Of a stretch of 64,000 nucleotides of DNA, positions 31,723 to 40,110 are shown one piece after another. How positions within the stretch are numbered: the first letter of the stretch is position 1; every line of letters starts with the position of its first letter. Source of the DNA: Arthrobacter ramosus (lineage in GTDB: Bacteria > Actinomycetota > Actinomycetes > Actinomycetales > Micrococcaceae); assembly GCF_039535095.1 (NCBI RefSeq), contig NZ_BAAAWN010000001.1:3410001-3474000 (forward strand), read 5' to 3'. The notes below the pieces were generated by a model. That model worked only from the letters and a program-made list of their open reading frames with translations. It was not told the DNA's origin and did no database searches. Position numbers and translations under genes: made by a program.

Positions 31723-34350
31723 GTGACCGGACCCACTTCCACCCCAGAAAACCAGCGCCGTATTGTTGTCGCCGGCGGAGGCCCTGCGGCCCACCGTTTT
31801 GCCGATGCCATGCATACCCGCGGTCTCGAGGGCTGGCACGTCACGGTCCTGAGCGAGGAAGAGCACGTTCCGTATGACAGGGTCACGCTGAGCAAGGCCC
31901 TGACCGATATGGACTATGACCTCACCCTGGGCGACATGTCCATGTGGGAGCACGAATCCATCTCCCTGCGCACGGGCGAGCGGGTGGTCAAGATCAACCC
32001 CGAAGCCAAGTCCGTGGAGACCGCGGCCGGCAACACTTACGACTACGACCACCTGGTGGTGGCCACCGGCTCGGACGCGGCAGAGCTCCCCTTCCCCGGC
32101 GGCGAGCTCGCCCATGTCTACCGCACCCTCGACGACGTCTGGGCCATCAACAAGGCCGTTACCGAACTCACGGAGAAGCTCGGCAGGACCGTCAAGACCG
32201 TGACCATCGGCGGCGGCCTCCTCGGTTTGGAAGCAGCGGCAGGCACCATGGAGTTGGGCGCGCAGGCCACCGTCATCAACGGTTCGCGCTGGCTCATGAA
32301 CGCCCAGCTGGATGAGGGCGCCGGCCAGGCATTGGGCCGACTGGTCACTGCCAAGGGACTCGAAGTTCTTACGGGAACCTACCCCGCCGAAGTATTGTCC
32401 GACGACGACGGCCAGGTCACCGGCGTCCTCATGATGGACGGCCGCATCATCCCGGCCGATATGGTCATCGCGTCCATCGGCATCCGCCCCCGCGATGAAC
32501 TGTTCCGCGCCGCCCAAGACCCCACTGATGGCAAAGAACAGCTGTTCGAACTCGGCAAGAAGGGCGGCGTGGTCATCAACGACCACTGCGCCACCCCGGT
32601 CCCCGGCATTTGGGCCATCGGTGAGGTGGCGAACTTCGAGGGCATGTGCCTGGGGCTCGTGGCGCCGGCAAACACGATGGCCGAGATCGTGGCCGACCGC
32701 CTGCACGGCGGGCAAGCGACCTTCCCCGGCTTCGACACCGCCACCAAGCTCAAGCTCTCCGGCGTGGACGTGGCCAGCTTCGGCGACGCGTTCGCCACAA
32801 CCGAGCATTCCCTGGAGATCGTCTACGCCGACCCGGCCCGGGGCGTCTACCAGAAGATCGTCACCACCGACGACGCCAAGACCCTGCTCGGCGGCATCTT
32901 CGTCGGCGACGCCACCCCCTATATGAGCCTGCGCCCCCTGCTCGGCCGGGAACTTCCCGCCGAACCCGGCGCCTATTTGACCGCCGCCGGGGGCGGGGAC
33001 GCCCCGGACACCGAACTGCCCGATGACGCGATCCTGTGCTCCTGCAACAACGTCACCGCCGGGAACATCCGCGACGCCGTCAACGGCTGCGGCTCCTGCG
33101 AGGGCAACGCCCCCGTCCGGGAACTGGGCGAACTGAAGACCTGCTCCCGGGCCGGCACCCAGTGCGGCTCCTGCGTCCCGATGCTCAAGAAACTCCTCGA
33201 AGGGGAACTGACGAAGTCCGGCATCGAAGTCTCCAAGGCATTGTGCGAGCACTTCAGCCTCTCCCGCCAGGAACTCTTCGACGCCATCCGCGTCCTGGAA
33301 CTGGACTCCTTCGAAGACATCCTGGCCAAATACGGCACCGGCGCCGGCTGCGACATCTGCAAACCCACCATCGCCTCCATCCTGGCCAGCCAGAACAGCG
33401 AATACGTCCTGGGCGCCGGGCGCGGCACCCTGCAGGACACCAACGACCGCGCACTGGCCAACATGCAAAAGGACGGCACCTACTCCGTGGTCCCGCGCAT
33501 CGCCGGCGGCGAAATCACGCCGAAAGGCCTGGGCGTGATCGCCCGCGTTGCCGAGAAGTACGGCCTGTACACGAAGATCACCGGCGGGCAGCGGATCGAC
33601 ATGTTCGGGGCCCGCCTCGAACAACTCCCCGAGATCTGGAAAGAACTCGTCGAGGCCGGTTTCGAATCCGGCCAGGCCTACGGCAAGAGCCTGCGCACCG
33701 TGAAATCTTGCGTGGGCTCGACCTGGTGCCGCTTCGGCGTCCAGGACTCCGTCGCCATGGCCATCAACCTGGAAATGCGCTACCGCGGCCTGCGCAGCCC
33801 GCACAAACTCAAAATGGGCGTCTCCGGCTGCGCCCGCGAATGCGCCGAAGCCCGCGGCAAGGACGTCGGCGTCATCGCCACCGACAAAGGCTGGAACCTC
33901 TACGTCGGCGGCAACGGCGGATTCCTGCCCGCCCACGCGCAACTCCTCGCCCAGGACCTGGACGACGACACCCTGATCAAATACATCGACCGCTACCTCA
34001 TGTACTACATCCGCACCGCGGACCGGCTCCAGCGCACCGCCCGCTGGCAGGAAGAACTCGACGGCGGCCTCAAACACATCGAGGACGTCATCATCCACGA
34101 CTCCCTCGGCATCGCCGACGACCTCGAAACCGCCATGGCCCGCCACATCGACACCTACCAGGACGAATGGGCCGAGACCCTCAAAGACCCGGAAAGGCTC
34201 CGCCGCTTCCGCTCCTTCGTCAACGCCCCCGACCAGAAAGACGAAGCCATCACCTTCGTCCCCGAACGCGGCCAGATCCGCCCCGCCACCAACGAGGAAA
34301 AAGGCGGCGTCCTCATCGCCAGCACGATTCCCGTTCGCGGCCAGGTCTAA
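31723..34350 (+). CDS. nirB: NADH-dependent nitrite reductase large subunit NirB
   Basis: The 875-residue enzyme reduces nitrite to ammonium with six electrons from NADH. Domains in order: FAD/NAD flavoprotein part (RIVVAGGGPAAHRF; TIGGGLLGLEAAAGTMELG), BFD-like [2Fe-2S] domain (CSCNNVTAGNIRDAVNGCGS and QCGSCVP), then the ferredoxin-like and siroheme/[4Fe-4S] domains, with ligands in CVGSTWCRFG and GVSGCARECAEA. GTG 31723 is chosen because AAAGG lies six bases upstream and the protein then begins just before the FAD fold; a frame extension to 31684 is possible. cobA and hemD follow on the same strand, supplying siroheme. nirD is divergent. Confidence 0.94.
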   Translation: MTGPTSTPENQRRIVVAGGGPAAHRFADAMHTRGLEGWHVTVLSEEEHVPYDRVTLSKALTDMDYDLTLGDMSMWEHESISLRTGERVVKINPEAKSVETAAGNTYDYDHLVVATGSDAAELPFPGGELAHVYRTLDDVWAINKAVTELTEKLGRTVKTVTIGGGLLGLEAAAGTMELGAQATVINGSRWLMNAQLDEGAGQALGRLVTAKGLEVLTGTYPAEVLSDDDGQVTGVLMMDGRIIPADMVIASIGIRPRDELFRAAQDPTDGKEQLFELGKKGGVVINDHCATPVPGIWAIGEVANFEGMCLGLVAPANTMAEIVADRLHGGQATFPGFDTATKLKLSGVDVASFGDAFATTEHSLEIVYADPARGVYQKIVTTDDAKTLLGGIFVGDATPYMSLRPLLGRELPAEPGAYLTAAGGGDAPDTELPDDAILCSCNNVTAGNIRDAVNGCGSCEGNAPVRELGELKTCSRAGTQCGSCVPMLKKLLEGELTKSGIEVSKALCEHFSLSRQELFDAIRVLELDSFEDILAKYGTGAGCDICKPTIASILASQNSEYVLGAGRGTLQDTNDRALANMQKDGTYSVVPRIAGGEITPKGLGVIARVAEKYGLYTKITGGQRIDMFGARLEQLPEIWKELVEAGFESGQAYGKSLRTVKSCVGSTWCRFGVQDSVAMAINLEMRYRGLRSPHKLKMGVSGCARECAEARGKDVGVIATDKGWNLYVGGNGGFLPAHAQLLAQDLDDDTLIKYIDRYLMYYIRTADRLQRTARWQEELDGGLKHIEDVIIHDSLGIADDLETAMARHIDTYQDEWAETLKDPERLRRFRSFVNAPDQKDEAITFVPERGQIRPATNEEKGGVLIASTIPVRGQV

Positions 34351-34363
34351 GGAGCAAGAAGCC

Positions 34364-35398
34364 ATGCAGCTCACCATCGACCTCACAGGCCGCGACGTTC
34401 TGGTCACAGGCTCGGCCCACGCCGCGCGGCAGGCCGTCCGGCGCTACGAAGCCGCCGGCGCCGTCGTCCATCGGCTCAGCGCCCCCGACGGAGCCGACGC
34501 CGACGGCCCGCTGCCCGAACGCCCCTTCCTGGTCGCGGCCGTCGACGATGGGCAGCCCGGCTGGGAACCCCTGCTCGAACGCTGCCGGAAAGCGGGGATC
34601 CCCGTCGCCAGCGAACCGCCCGCAGGCGAATCAGGCCACGTCAGCCTGGTCGGCGGCGGTCCCGGCGCCCTCGATCTGCTGACCATGGGCGCGGTCAACG
34701 CGCTGCGGGACGCCGACGTCGTCTTTTACGACCGGCTCGCCCCCTACGCTGAACTGGCGCAATTGACGTCCGCGGAAATGGTGGACGTCGGCAAGCGCCC
34801 CGGGCACCACAAAGTAGCCCAATGCGACATCGAAAAACTCATGGTCGACGCCGCCATGGCCGGCAAGAACGTGGTCCGGCTCAAAGGCGGTGACCCCTAT
34901 GTGTTCGGCCGCGGCGGCGAAGAAGTCAGCGCGTGCGTGCAGGCGGGCATCCCCGTACGCGTCATCTCGGGCGTCACGAGCGCCATCTCGGTCCCGGCGG
35001 CCGCGGGTATTCCCGTCACGCACCGCGAGGTCAGCCACATGTTCACGGTTGTCTCGGGCCACGCACCGCTGACCGAAAAGGAGCACACGCACCTGGCCGG
35101 GCTCGGCGGGACCATCGTGGTCCTCATGGGCATCGGAACCCTCCCCCAACTCGCCGCCGGGCTCCGCCGGGCCGGGATGGACCCCGCAATGCCCATGGCC
35201 GTTGTCGAACGCGGTTACCGCCCCGGACAACGTACTACCATCGCCGAACTCGGCACCATTGAAACCGCGGCCGCAGGCTGCACCAACCCGGCCGTCCTGG
35301 TCATTGGCGAAGTGGTCCGGGTGGCCGAAGCCAACCGCAATCACACCGAAGCCACCGCAGACCTCAACCTGCTCGCAGCTTCCCTCCTTGAAGCCTGA
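34364..35398 (+). CDS. cobA: Uroporphyrinogen-III C-methyltransferase (SUMT)
   Basis: The 344-residue protein makes precorrin-2 from uroporphyrinogen III with S-adenosylmethionine, the first step to siroheme needed by NirB. The methyltransferase domain starts near residue 90: HVSLVGGGPGALDLLTMGAV, DVVFYDRLAPYAELAQL, VVRLKGGDPYVFGRGGEE, GVTSAISVPAAAGIPVTHR. The first ~88 residues resemble the N-terminal Rossmann domain of CysG/Met8 (DLTGRDVLVTGSAHAARQAV) but lack a convincing GxGxxG, so dehydrogenase/ferrochelatase function is doubtful. ATG 34364 has AAGGAG upstream and lies 13 bases after nirB, so the genes form an operon. Confidence 0.92.
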   Translation: MQLTIDLTGRDVLVTGSAHAARQAVRRYEAAGAVVHRLSAPDGADADGPLPERPFLVAAVDDGQPGWEPLLERCRKAGIPVASEPPAGESGHVSLVGGGPGALDLLTMGAVNALRDADVVFYDRLAPYAELAQLTSAEMVDVGKRPGHHKVAQCDIEKLMVDAAMAGKNVVRLKGGDPYVFGRGGEEVSACVQAGIPVRVISGVTSAISVPAAAGIPVTHREVSHMFTVVSGHAPLTEKEHTHLAGLGGTIVVLMGIGTLPQLAAGLRRAGMDPAMPMAVVERGYRPGQRTTIAELGTIETAAAGCTNPAVLVIGEVVRVAEANRNHTEATADLNLLAASLLEA

Positions 35399-35408
35399 AA
35401 GAACGCAC

Positions 35409-36569
35409 ATGACTACGTTGAATGCCCTTGATTCCATCGATGCAGGCTCGCCGTTGGCCACCCCCGTACCAACCGACGATGCGCCGCTGGACGGTTTCCG
35501 CATCGGGGTGACTTCACACAGGCGTTCACGGGACTTGATCGAGGCGCTCGAACGGCGCGGCGCTTCCGTGTTGCACGCTCCGGCCTTGAAGATCGCGCCG
35601 GTCCAGGAAGACATCACGCTCATCCAGGACACGAAGACGATCATCGCGGCCAAACCCGATATCTGCATCGCCACCACTGCCTACGGCATGCGGCGCTGGT
35701 GCGAGGCCGCGGACTCTTTCGGCATCGGCGAGCAACTTCTCGACGTCCTGGCTGCCTGCCGCATGTTCGTGCGGGGACCAAAAGCCCGAGGTGCGGTCCG
35801 TGCGGCAGGCCTTGCCGACGTCGGGATCAGCAGTGACGAAACCACCGCCACGCTGGTGGACATGCTCCTTCAGGAAGGCGTCCGAGGGAAGACCGTCGCA
35901 GTGCAATTGCACGGCTACACCGATGTGCGCCAGTTGGAACGCCTCCGGATGTCCGGCGCGACGGTCCTCACCGTCACCCCCTACCGCTGGGTAAAGCCCG
36001 ACGGCGAAGACAAGCTGCCGCGCCTGATCGAAGCCGCCTGCAGTGGAGACTTGGATGTGCTCACCTTTACGAGCGCGCCCGCGGTAGACGCCATGTGGAG
36101 CACTGCCCACGAAATGGGCATGTACCGCCAGCTGATCGAGGCCCTCAAGACCCAGGTGACCGTGGCCGCCGTCGGGCCCGTCACAGCACAGCCGCTGATC
36201 GATGCCGGGCTCGCCCCCCTCATCCCGGACCGCTACCGCATGGGTGCGCTCATCCGGCTCGTCACCGAACATCTGGCCCTGAACCATGTGCGCCGGCTCG
36301 ACACTCCCTCAGGGAACATCGAGCTGCGCGGCCGCTGTTTGAAGATCAATGGTTCCGTGGTGGAGCTGGCCCCGGCTCCGCTGCTCCTGCTGCGAGCGCT
36401 TTTGGGAGCCGGGGGCGCAGTGCTGTCCCGAGAGGCGCTTTCCGATCTTCTGGAACTGCGTGGCTCGGTCCATGCCCTGGACATGACGGTGAGCCGTTTG
36501 CGGTCCTCGCTCCCGGACGGAAGGCTCGTGGAAACCGTGGTCAAACGGGGTTACCGGCTCCGCGTCTAG
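35409..36569 (+). CDS. hemD: Uroporphyrinogen-III synthase fused to OmpR/PhoB-type winged helix
   Basis: The 386-residue protein joins a HemD domain (residues ~30-285: RIGVTSHRRSRDLIEALERR, FVRGPKARGAVRAAGL, VLTFTSAPAVDAMW, VAAVGPVTAQPLIDAG) to a C-terminal winged helix of the response-regulator type (residues ~290-386: LRGRCLKINGSVVELAPAP, LLRALLGAGGAVLSREAL, VHALDMTVSRLRSSL, ETVVKRGYRLRV). HemD cyclises hydroxymethylbilane. The fusion is known in actinobacteria, for example mycobacterial Rv0260c, and may let the protein regulate nitrite or haem genes. ATG 35409 is 10 bases after the cobA stop. A hairpin terminator follows at 36608. Confidence 0.9.
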   Translation: MTTLNALDSIDAGSPLATPVPTDDAPLDGFRIGVTSHRRSRDLIEALERRGASVLHAPALKIAPVQEDITLIQDTKTIIAAKPDICIATTAYGMRRWCEAADSFGIGEQLLDVLAACRMFVRGPKARGAVRAAGLADVGISSDETTATLVDMLLQEGVRGKTVAVQLHGYTDVRQLERLRMSGATVLTVTPYRWVKPDGEDKLPRLIEAACSGDLDVLTFTSAPAVDAMWSTAHEMGMYRQLIEALKTQVTVAAVGPVTAQPLIDAGLAPLIPDRYRMGALIRLVTEHLALNHVRRLDTPSGNIELRGRCLKINGSVVELAPAPLLLLRALLGAGGAVLSREALSDLLELRGSVHALDMTVSRLRSSLPDGRLVETVVKRGYRLRV

Positions 36570-36607
36570 GTCCCTCGAGTGGCACGTGCCAAACCCGACC
36601 CCCGGCC

Positions 36608-36639
36608 GTCGGGCCGCGATGTCGCATCGCGGGCCCGAC
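36608..36639. terminator. Bidirectional terminator between hemD and the GH92 gene
   Basis: GTCGGGCCGCGATG (36608-36621) pairs with CATCGCGGGCCCGAC (36625-36639) with one bulged base. The two flanking genes are convergent, 80 bases apart. Confidence 0.7.
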
Positions 36640-36649
36640 AGGATGTGGA

Positions 36650-39600
36650 TCAGGCTCGACGGCGCCGGATAGCGATCGCGATCACGGCTCCGGTGAACAC
36701 GAGCAGCGTGGCGAGCAGCCCCAGCCCGGCCATGCTGAATCCTGTCGTGGCGAGCCCGCCGTCCCTAGTCAATGTCGTCGTGACCACGGGGTCGGTACTG
36801 CCGTCTCGGACGGTCACAGTCAGTGTTCGCGCCACTTCCACGTTGCCTGCGCGGTCTGTCGTGCGGTACGAGACCGAATGGCTTCCGGCCTTGTCGAACT
36901 TCACCCCGTCCGCGGGCGCCGCACTCCACTCCTCCTCGCCGATTCGATACTCGGTGAATGCAACGCCGGAGAGGGCGTCCTCCGCATCGAACACAAGCTT
37001 GACCGTCGTAACCTTCGCATCGGCGACGGGCAATTGAACGGTGGTCACGGGAGCGGTCATGTCGATTGCCACACGCGCGCGTGCGATCTCCGAGATGTTG
37101 CCGGCCTTGTCGATCGCGCGCGCCTCGAGAATGTGAACGCCATCCGCCGCGAAGAGGATCTCCGCGGTGTACGGCTGCCACTCGCCGCCGTCGAGACGAG
37201 TCTCGATGCTCGGCGTCCGGGAGTCGTTGTCATCCGCGGTGGCCGAAACGGTGACCCCGGCGGTATGCCAGCCGGATGCCGGAGTCACCGGCGCCGTGTT
37301 CAACCGCACCGTTGGCGCAACCTCGTCGACGACCGACGAGCATGGAGCCTTCGGGCGGTCGGCGCTAGCCTCTCCCCAGGTTGTGGATGCGTCGGCGGTG
37401 AGCGTCACCTCGAGCGTTCCGCCCTTCTTCAACCGATCCCAGTTGGTGTAGCTCGCGCTTTGTGGAGTGCCGTTGAACGAGACTCCGTCGATGTATTGCA
37501 GTTTCGATCCATCGGCGCCGTCTGCCTTGATGGTCAGAGTCGTGTCACCGAAGTCGAGGTCCAGCCGCGGAAAGCGTGGAGCGTGCAACAGCAGATCACC
37601 GGAACCGGGAACCGAAGGATACATGCCGAGCGCAGAGAATGCGTACCAGGCCGACATGGTTCCGAGATCGTCGTTTCCGGTGACACCGTTCGGCTTGTTG
37701 GTGAAAAGCGTTTGGGCCGCCCGGTTCACCGCTGACGCCTTCGCGGGTTCCCCGTAGAAGTTATACATCCACGCAGCGTGCAGGTTCGGTTCGTTGTTCG
37801 GGTTGTACTCGATCCGGTTGTAGTCAAGCGCTCCGGTGACCCAGGATCCCCTCGCGGCACCGGCCGGATCGGTGAAGACGCGTCCAATGTCGAAGAATTT
37901 GTCGAGGCGGCTGATGGCCTGACCGACTCCGCCGATGGCCTCCGCGAGTCCGTCCGCGTCCTGCCAGGCAAGCCACTGGTATTGCCACGCCGTTCCTTCC
38001 TGGAATCCCCCGGTGTTGCCGCCCCAGCTACCGTCGGCGTTTCTCTCGCGCGGGAAGCCTGTGTATCCAGTCTCGGTCGCGGCCCGGTTCCACACGTTTT
38101 TCCAGTTGCTCGCACGAGAGGCAAGACGCACAGCCGTGGCGTTGTCGCCTAATCCCTCCGCGACGAGCGAGACGGCGCAATCGCCTACCGCGTACTCCAT
38201 GGTCGCCGAACCGCCGTGGTGTTCGTCGGTGTCCATGCCCTTCTTCGGGGCCCAGCGGTTGGTGGGCACGTACCCCTTCGCGATGTAGTCGGCGATAGCG
38301 GAGCGCCCGGCGAACTGGCTCCCGGCGGGAGGCGCAGTGTCGATGTTCTCCAGCAGCGCCGCGAGCAGAAGCTTCTCATCGAGTTCGACCGCCGTGCCGG
38401 ACAGGGTGTCCTCAGCGCCGAGCGTCACCCCGCCCTGCACCGCCCCGAACCGCCAGAGGTCGGCGAGGAAAGGGGAAGCCGGATCGCCCGTCATGACATT
38501 GGCCTCGTAGTTCGCGTAAGCCCAGCGCGGCAGCCAGCCACCCTGCTGCTGAATCGTCAGAACGCTTCTGGCCATATCCTGCGCGCGTTCCGGCTGCAGC
38601 ATGGCGAGCAGTTGGTTCTGTGAGCGGTAGGTGTCCCACAGCGAGAACCACTGGTAGTAGGTCCAGCCGTCCGCCACGTGGTTCTTGTCGTCGAAGCCGC
38701 GGTAACGGCCATCGACGTCTGTCGAGGTGATGGGCTGGAGGAAAGCGTGGTACAGCGCTGTGTAGAAGGTGACATTGTCGTTGGCGGCGCCTCCGTAGGT
38801 GGTGGCTTTCCGAAGTTCGGTGTTCCACTCCGCGACCGTCGCATCCTTAACGGCGTCGAAAGGGATGATAGCCCCGTTGTCATCGAGTCCCTCCTCCACG
38901 AGGTTGGCGATCGCACCGGCCATGCCCGTGAAGGAGAGTCCGGTCGAGAGCTGAACCGTGCGGTTCTCGCTGGTGTCGAAACTCACCCAGGCGCCCTTCT
39001 GCCCGGGGCCGGATGGCTGAGCGGTCGACCCTGGCATGCCGCCGGTCTCATTCCAGGTTCCCGCGGACGCGAAGGGCCGGTCGAACCTCGTAGCGAACCA
39101 GGTGGTGTACTCGAAGTCCTTCCCCGAGCAGAATCCCTGCACGCGGATCTCGCTCACGACGGTGCGGTCACCGACGATCGTGATCGAGGAGTTCTTCACC
39201 TTGAGAGTTTGATTGGCCTGACCGGTGTTGAGGAACACATTGGCGTTGCCGGTCGCGGGGAAGGTGTATCGCTGCACCCCGACGCGGGTGGACGCGGTGG
39301 CTTCGACGTCGATTCCACCGGAGGAGGTGAGCCTGGTCCTGTAGTAGCCGGCGGTACCGATCTCGCCGTCGTGGGTGAGGGTCGCGGCATATCGGGTGTG
39401 ATCGAAGGTGCGCCCGTTGGAGGTGTCGAACGACTTGCCGGGGCCGACCTCACCGGTCGTGGGGAGCACGGAAAGCAGACCGCCTTGTTCCCAGCATCCG
39501 GCGCCCGAGAGGTACGAATGACCGAAACCCCGAACCGTCGTGTCGTCGTATTGCCAGCCCGCGAAATGTTTGCCAGTCGGACTCACCTGGGCCATGCCGA

Positions 39601-39814
39601 ACGGCGCCGACGCACCGGGGAAGGTGTTCCCTTCGTCCTTGGTGCCAATGAAGGTGTTGACGGATGCCGCGGGGTTGGCTATGGGTCCAGCCGCGGAGGC
39701 CGGCTGCGCCACAAGGGCCGGGCCGATCAGTCCCGCGGCGAGGGCGATCGCAAGGGATGCCGCTGCGTGCGACTTCATGCGTCTGGCCCGTCTCGCCAGG
39801 ATACGGATCTTCAT
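36650..39814 (-). CDS. GH92 alpha-mannosidase-type enzyme, cell-wall anchored (LATTG sorting signal)
   Basis: The 1054-residue exported glycosidase has a signal peptide (LAIALAAGLIGPALVAQPASA), an N-terminal beta-sandwich and the (alpha/alpha)6 catalytic domain of family 92: VNTFIGTKDEGNTFPGASAP, YYQWFSLWDTYRSQNQLL, DEHHGGSATMEYAVGDCAV, YNPNNEPNLHAAWMYNF and GNDDLGTMSAWYAFSALGMYP. Family 92 enzymes remove alpha-mannose with calcium. Two Ig-like modules follow (around residues 800-1000), then L1021-ATTG, a membrane helix and RRRR, a LAxTG signal for class E-like sortases. No sortase gene is in the window. ATG 39814 has AAGGAGG upstream, and TGGAAACGTTTCCA lies 36 bases further up. Confidence 0.9.
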   Translation of the reverse strand: MKIRILARRARRMKSHAAASLAIALAAGLIGPALVAQPASAAGPIANPAASVNTFIGTKDEGNTFPGASAPFGMAQVSPTGKHFAGWQYDDTTVRGFGHSYLSGAGCWEQGGLLSVLPTTGEVGPGKSFDTSNGRTFDHTRYAATLTHDGEIGTAGYYRTRLTSSGGIDVEATASTRVGVQRYTFPATGNANVFLNTGQANQTLKVKNSSITIVGDRTVVSEIRVQGFCSGKDFEYTTWFATRFDRPFASAGTWNETGGMPGSTAQPSGPGQKGAWVSFDTSENRTVQLSTGLSFTGMAGAIANLVEEGLDDNGAIIPFDAVKDATVAEWNTELRKATTYGGAANDNVTFYTALYHAFLQPITSTDVDGRYRGFDDKNHVADGWTYYQWFSLWDTYRSQNQLLAMLQPERAQDMARSVLTIQQQGGWLPRWAYANYEANVMTGDPASPFLADLWRFGAVQGGVTLGAEDTLSGTAVELDEKLLLAALLENIDTAPPAGSQFAGRSAIADYIAKGYVPTNRWAPKKGMDTDEHHGGSATMEYAVGDCAVSLVAEGLGDNATAVRLASRASNWKNVWNRAATETGYTGFPRERNADGSWGGNTGGFQEGTAWQYQWLAWQDADGLAEAIGGVGQAISRLDKFFDIGRVFTDPAGAARGSWVTGALDYNRIEYNPNNEPNLHAAWMYNFYGEPAKASAVNRAAQTLFTNKPNGVTGNDDLGTMSAWYAFSALGMYPSVPGSGDLLLHAPRFPRLDLDFGDTTLTIKADGADGSKLQYIDGVSFNGTPQSASYTNWDRLKKGGTLEVTLTADASTTWGEASADRPKAPCSSVVDEVAPTVRLNTAPVTPASGWHTAGVTVSATADDNDSRTPSIETRLDGGEWQPYTAEILFAADGVHILEARAIDKAGNISEIARARVAIDMTAPVTTVQLPVADAKVTTVKLVFDAEDALSGVAFTEYRIGEEEWSAAPADGVKFDKAGSHSVSYRTTDRAGNVEVARTLTVTVRDGSTDPVVTTTLTRDGGLATTGFSMAGLGLLATLLVFTGAVIAIAIRRRRA

Positions 39815-39849
39815 TTGCTGTGTCCTCCTTGACATAGCCAGAAAGCGCA

Positions 39850-39863
39850 TGGAAACGTTTCCA
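39850..39863 (-). promoter_or_regulatory. LacI-family operator before the GH92 gene
   Basis: TGGAAACGTTTCCA is a perfect 14-bp palindrome with the central CG typical of LacI-family sites, 36 bases upstream of the GH92 start. The nearest LacI regulator gene is at 41698. Confidence 0.7.
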
Positions 39864-40110
39864 AGAGACGGTATCCCAGTATCCACGCAGCGTCAATCAT
39901 GTTCGGCGCGCCGGCCGTCTGATGGCCCGCGAATCCGCTCCGCACCCGCAGACAGGCGTTGTTGGCGCGATCATTAAGCGCTGACGGCAGTCGTGGCCGC
40001 CGAACAGGTTCTTCACAGCCTGCTCGGCGGCCACGGCGTCGCCTCTTGCGGTCACGACGCTGAGGGGTGAAGTAGGAGGTGGCGGCGCGAATCGCAGCGA
40101 CAGACCCGTC

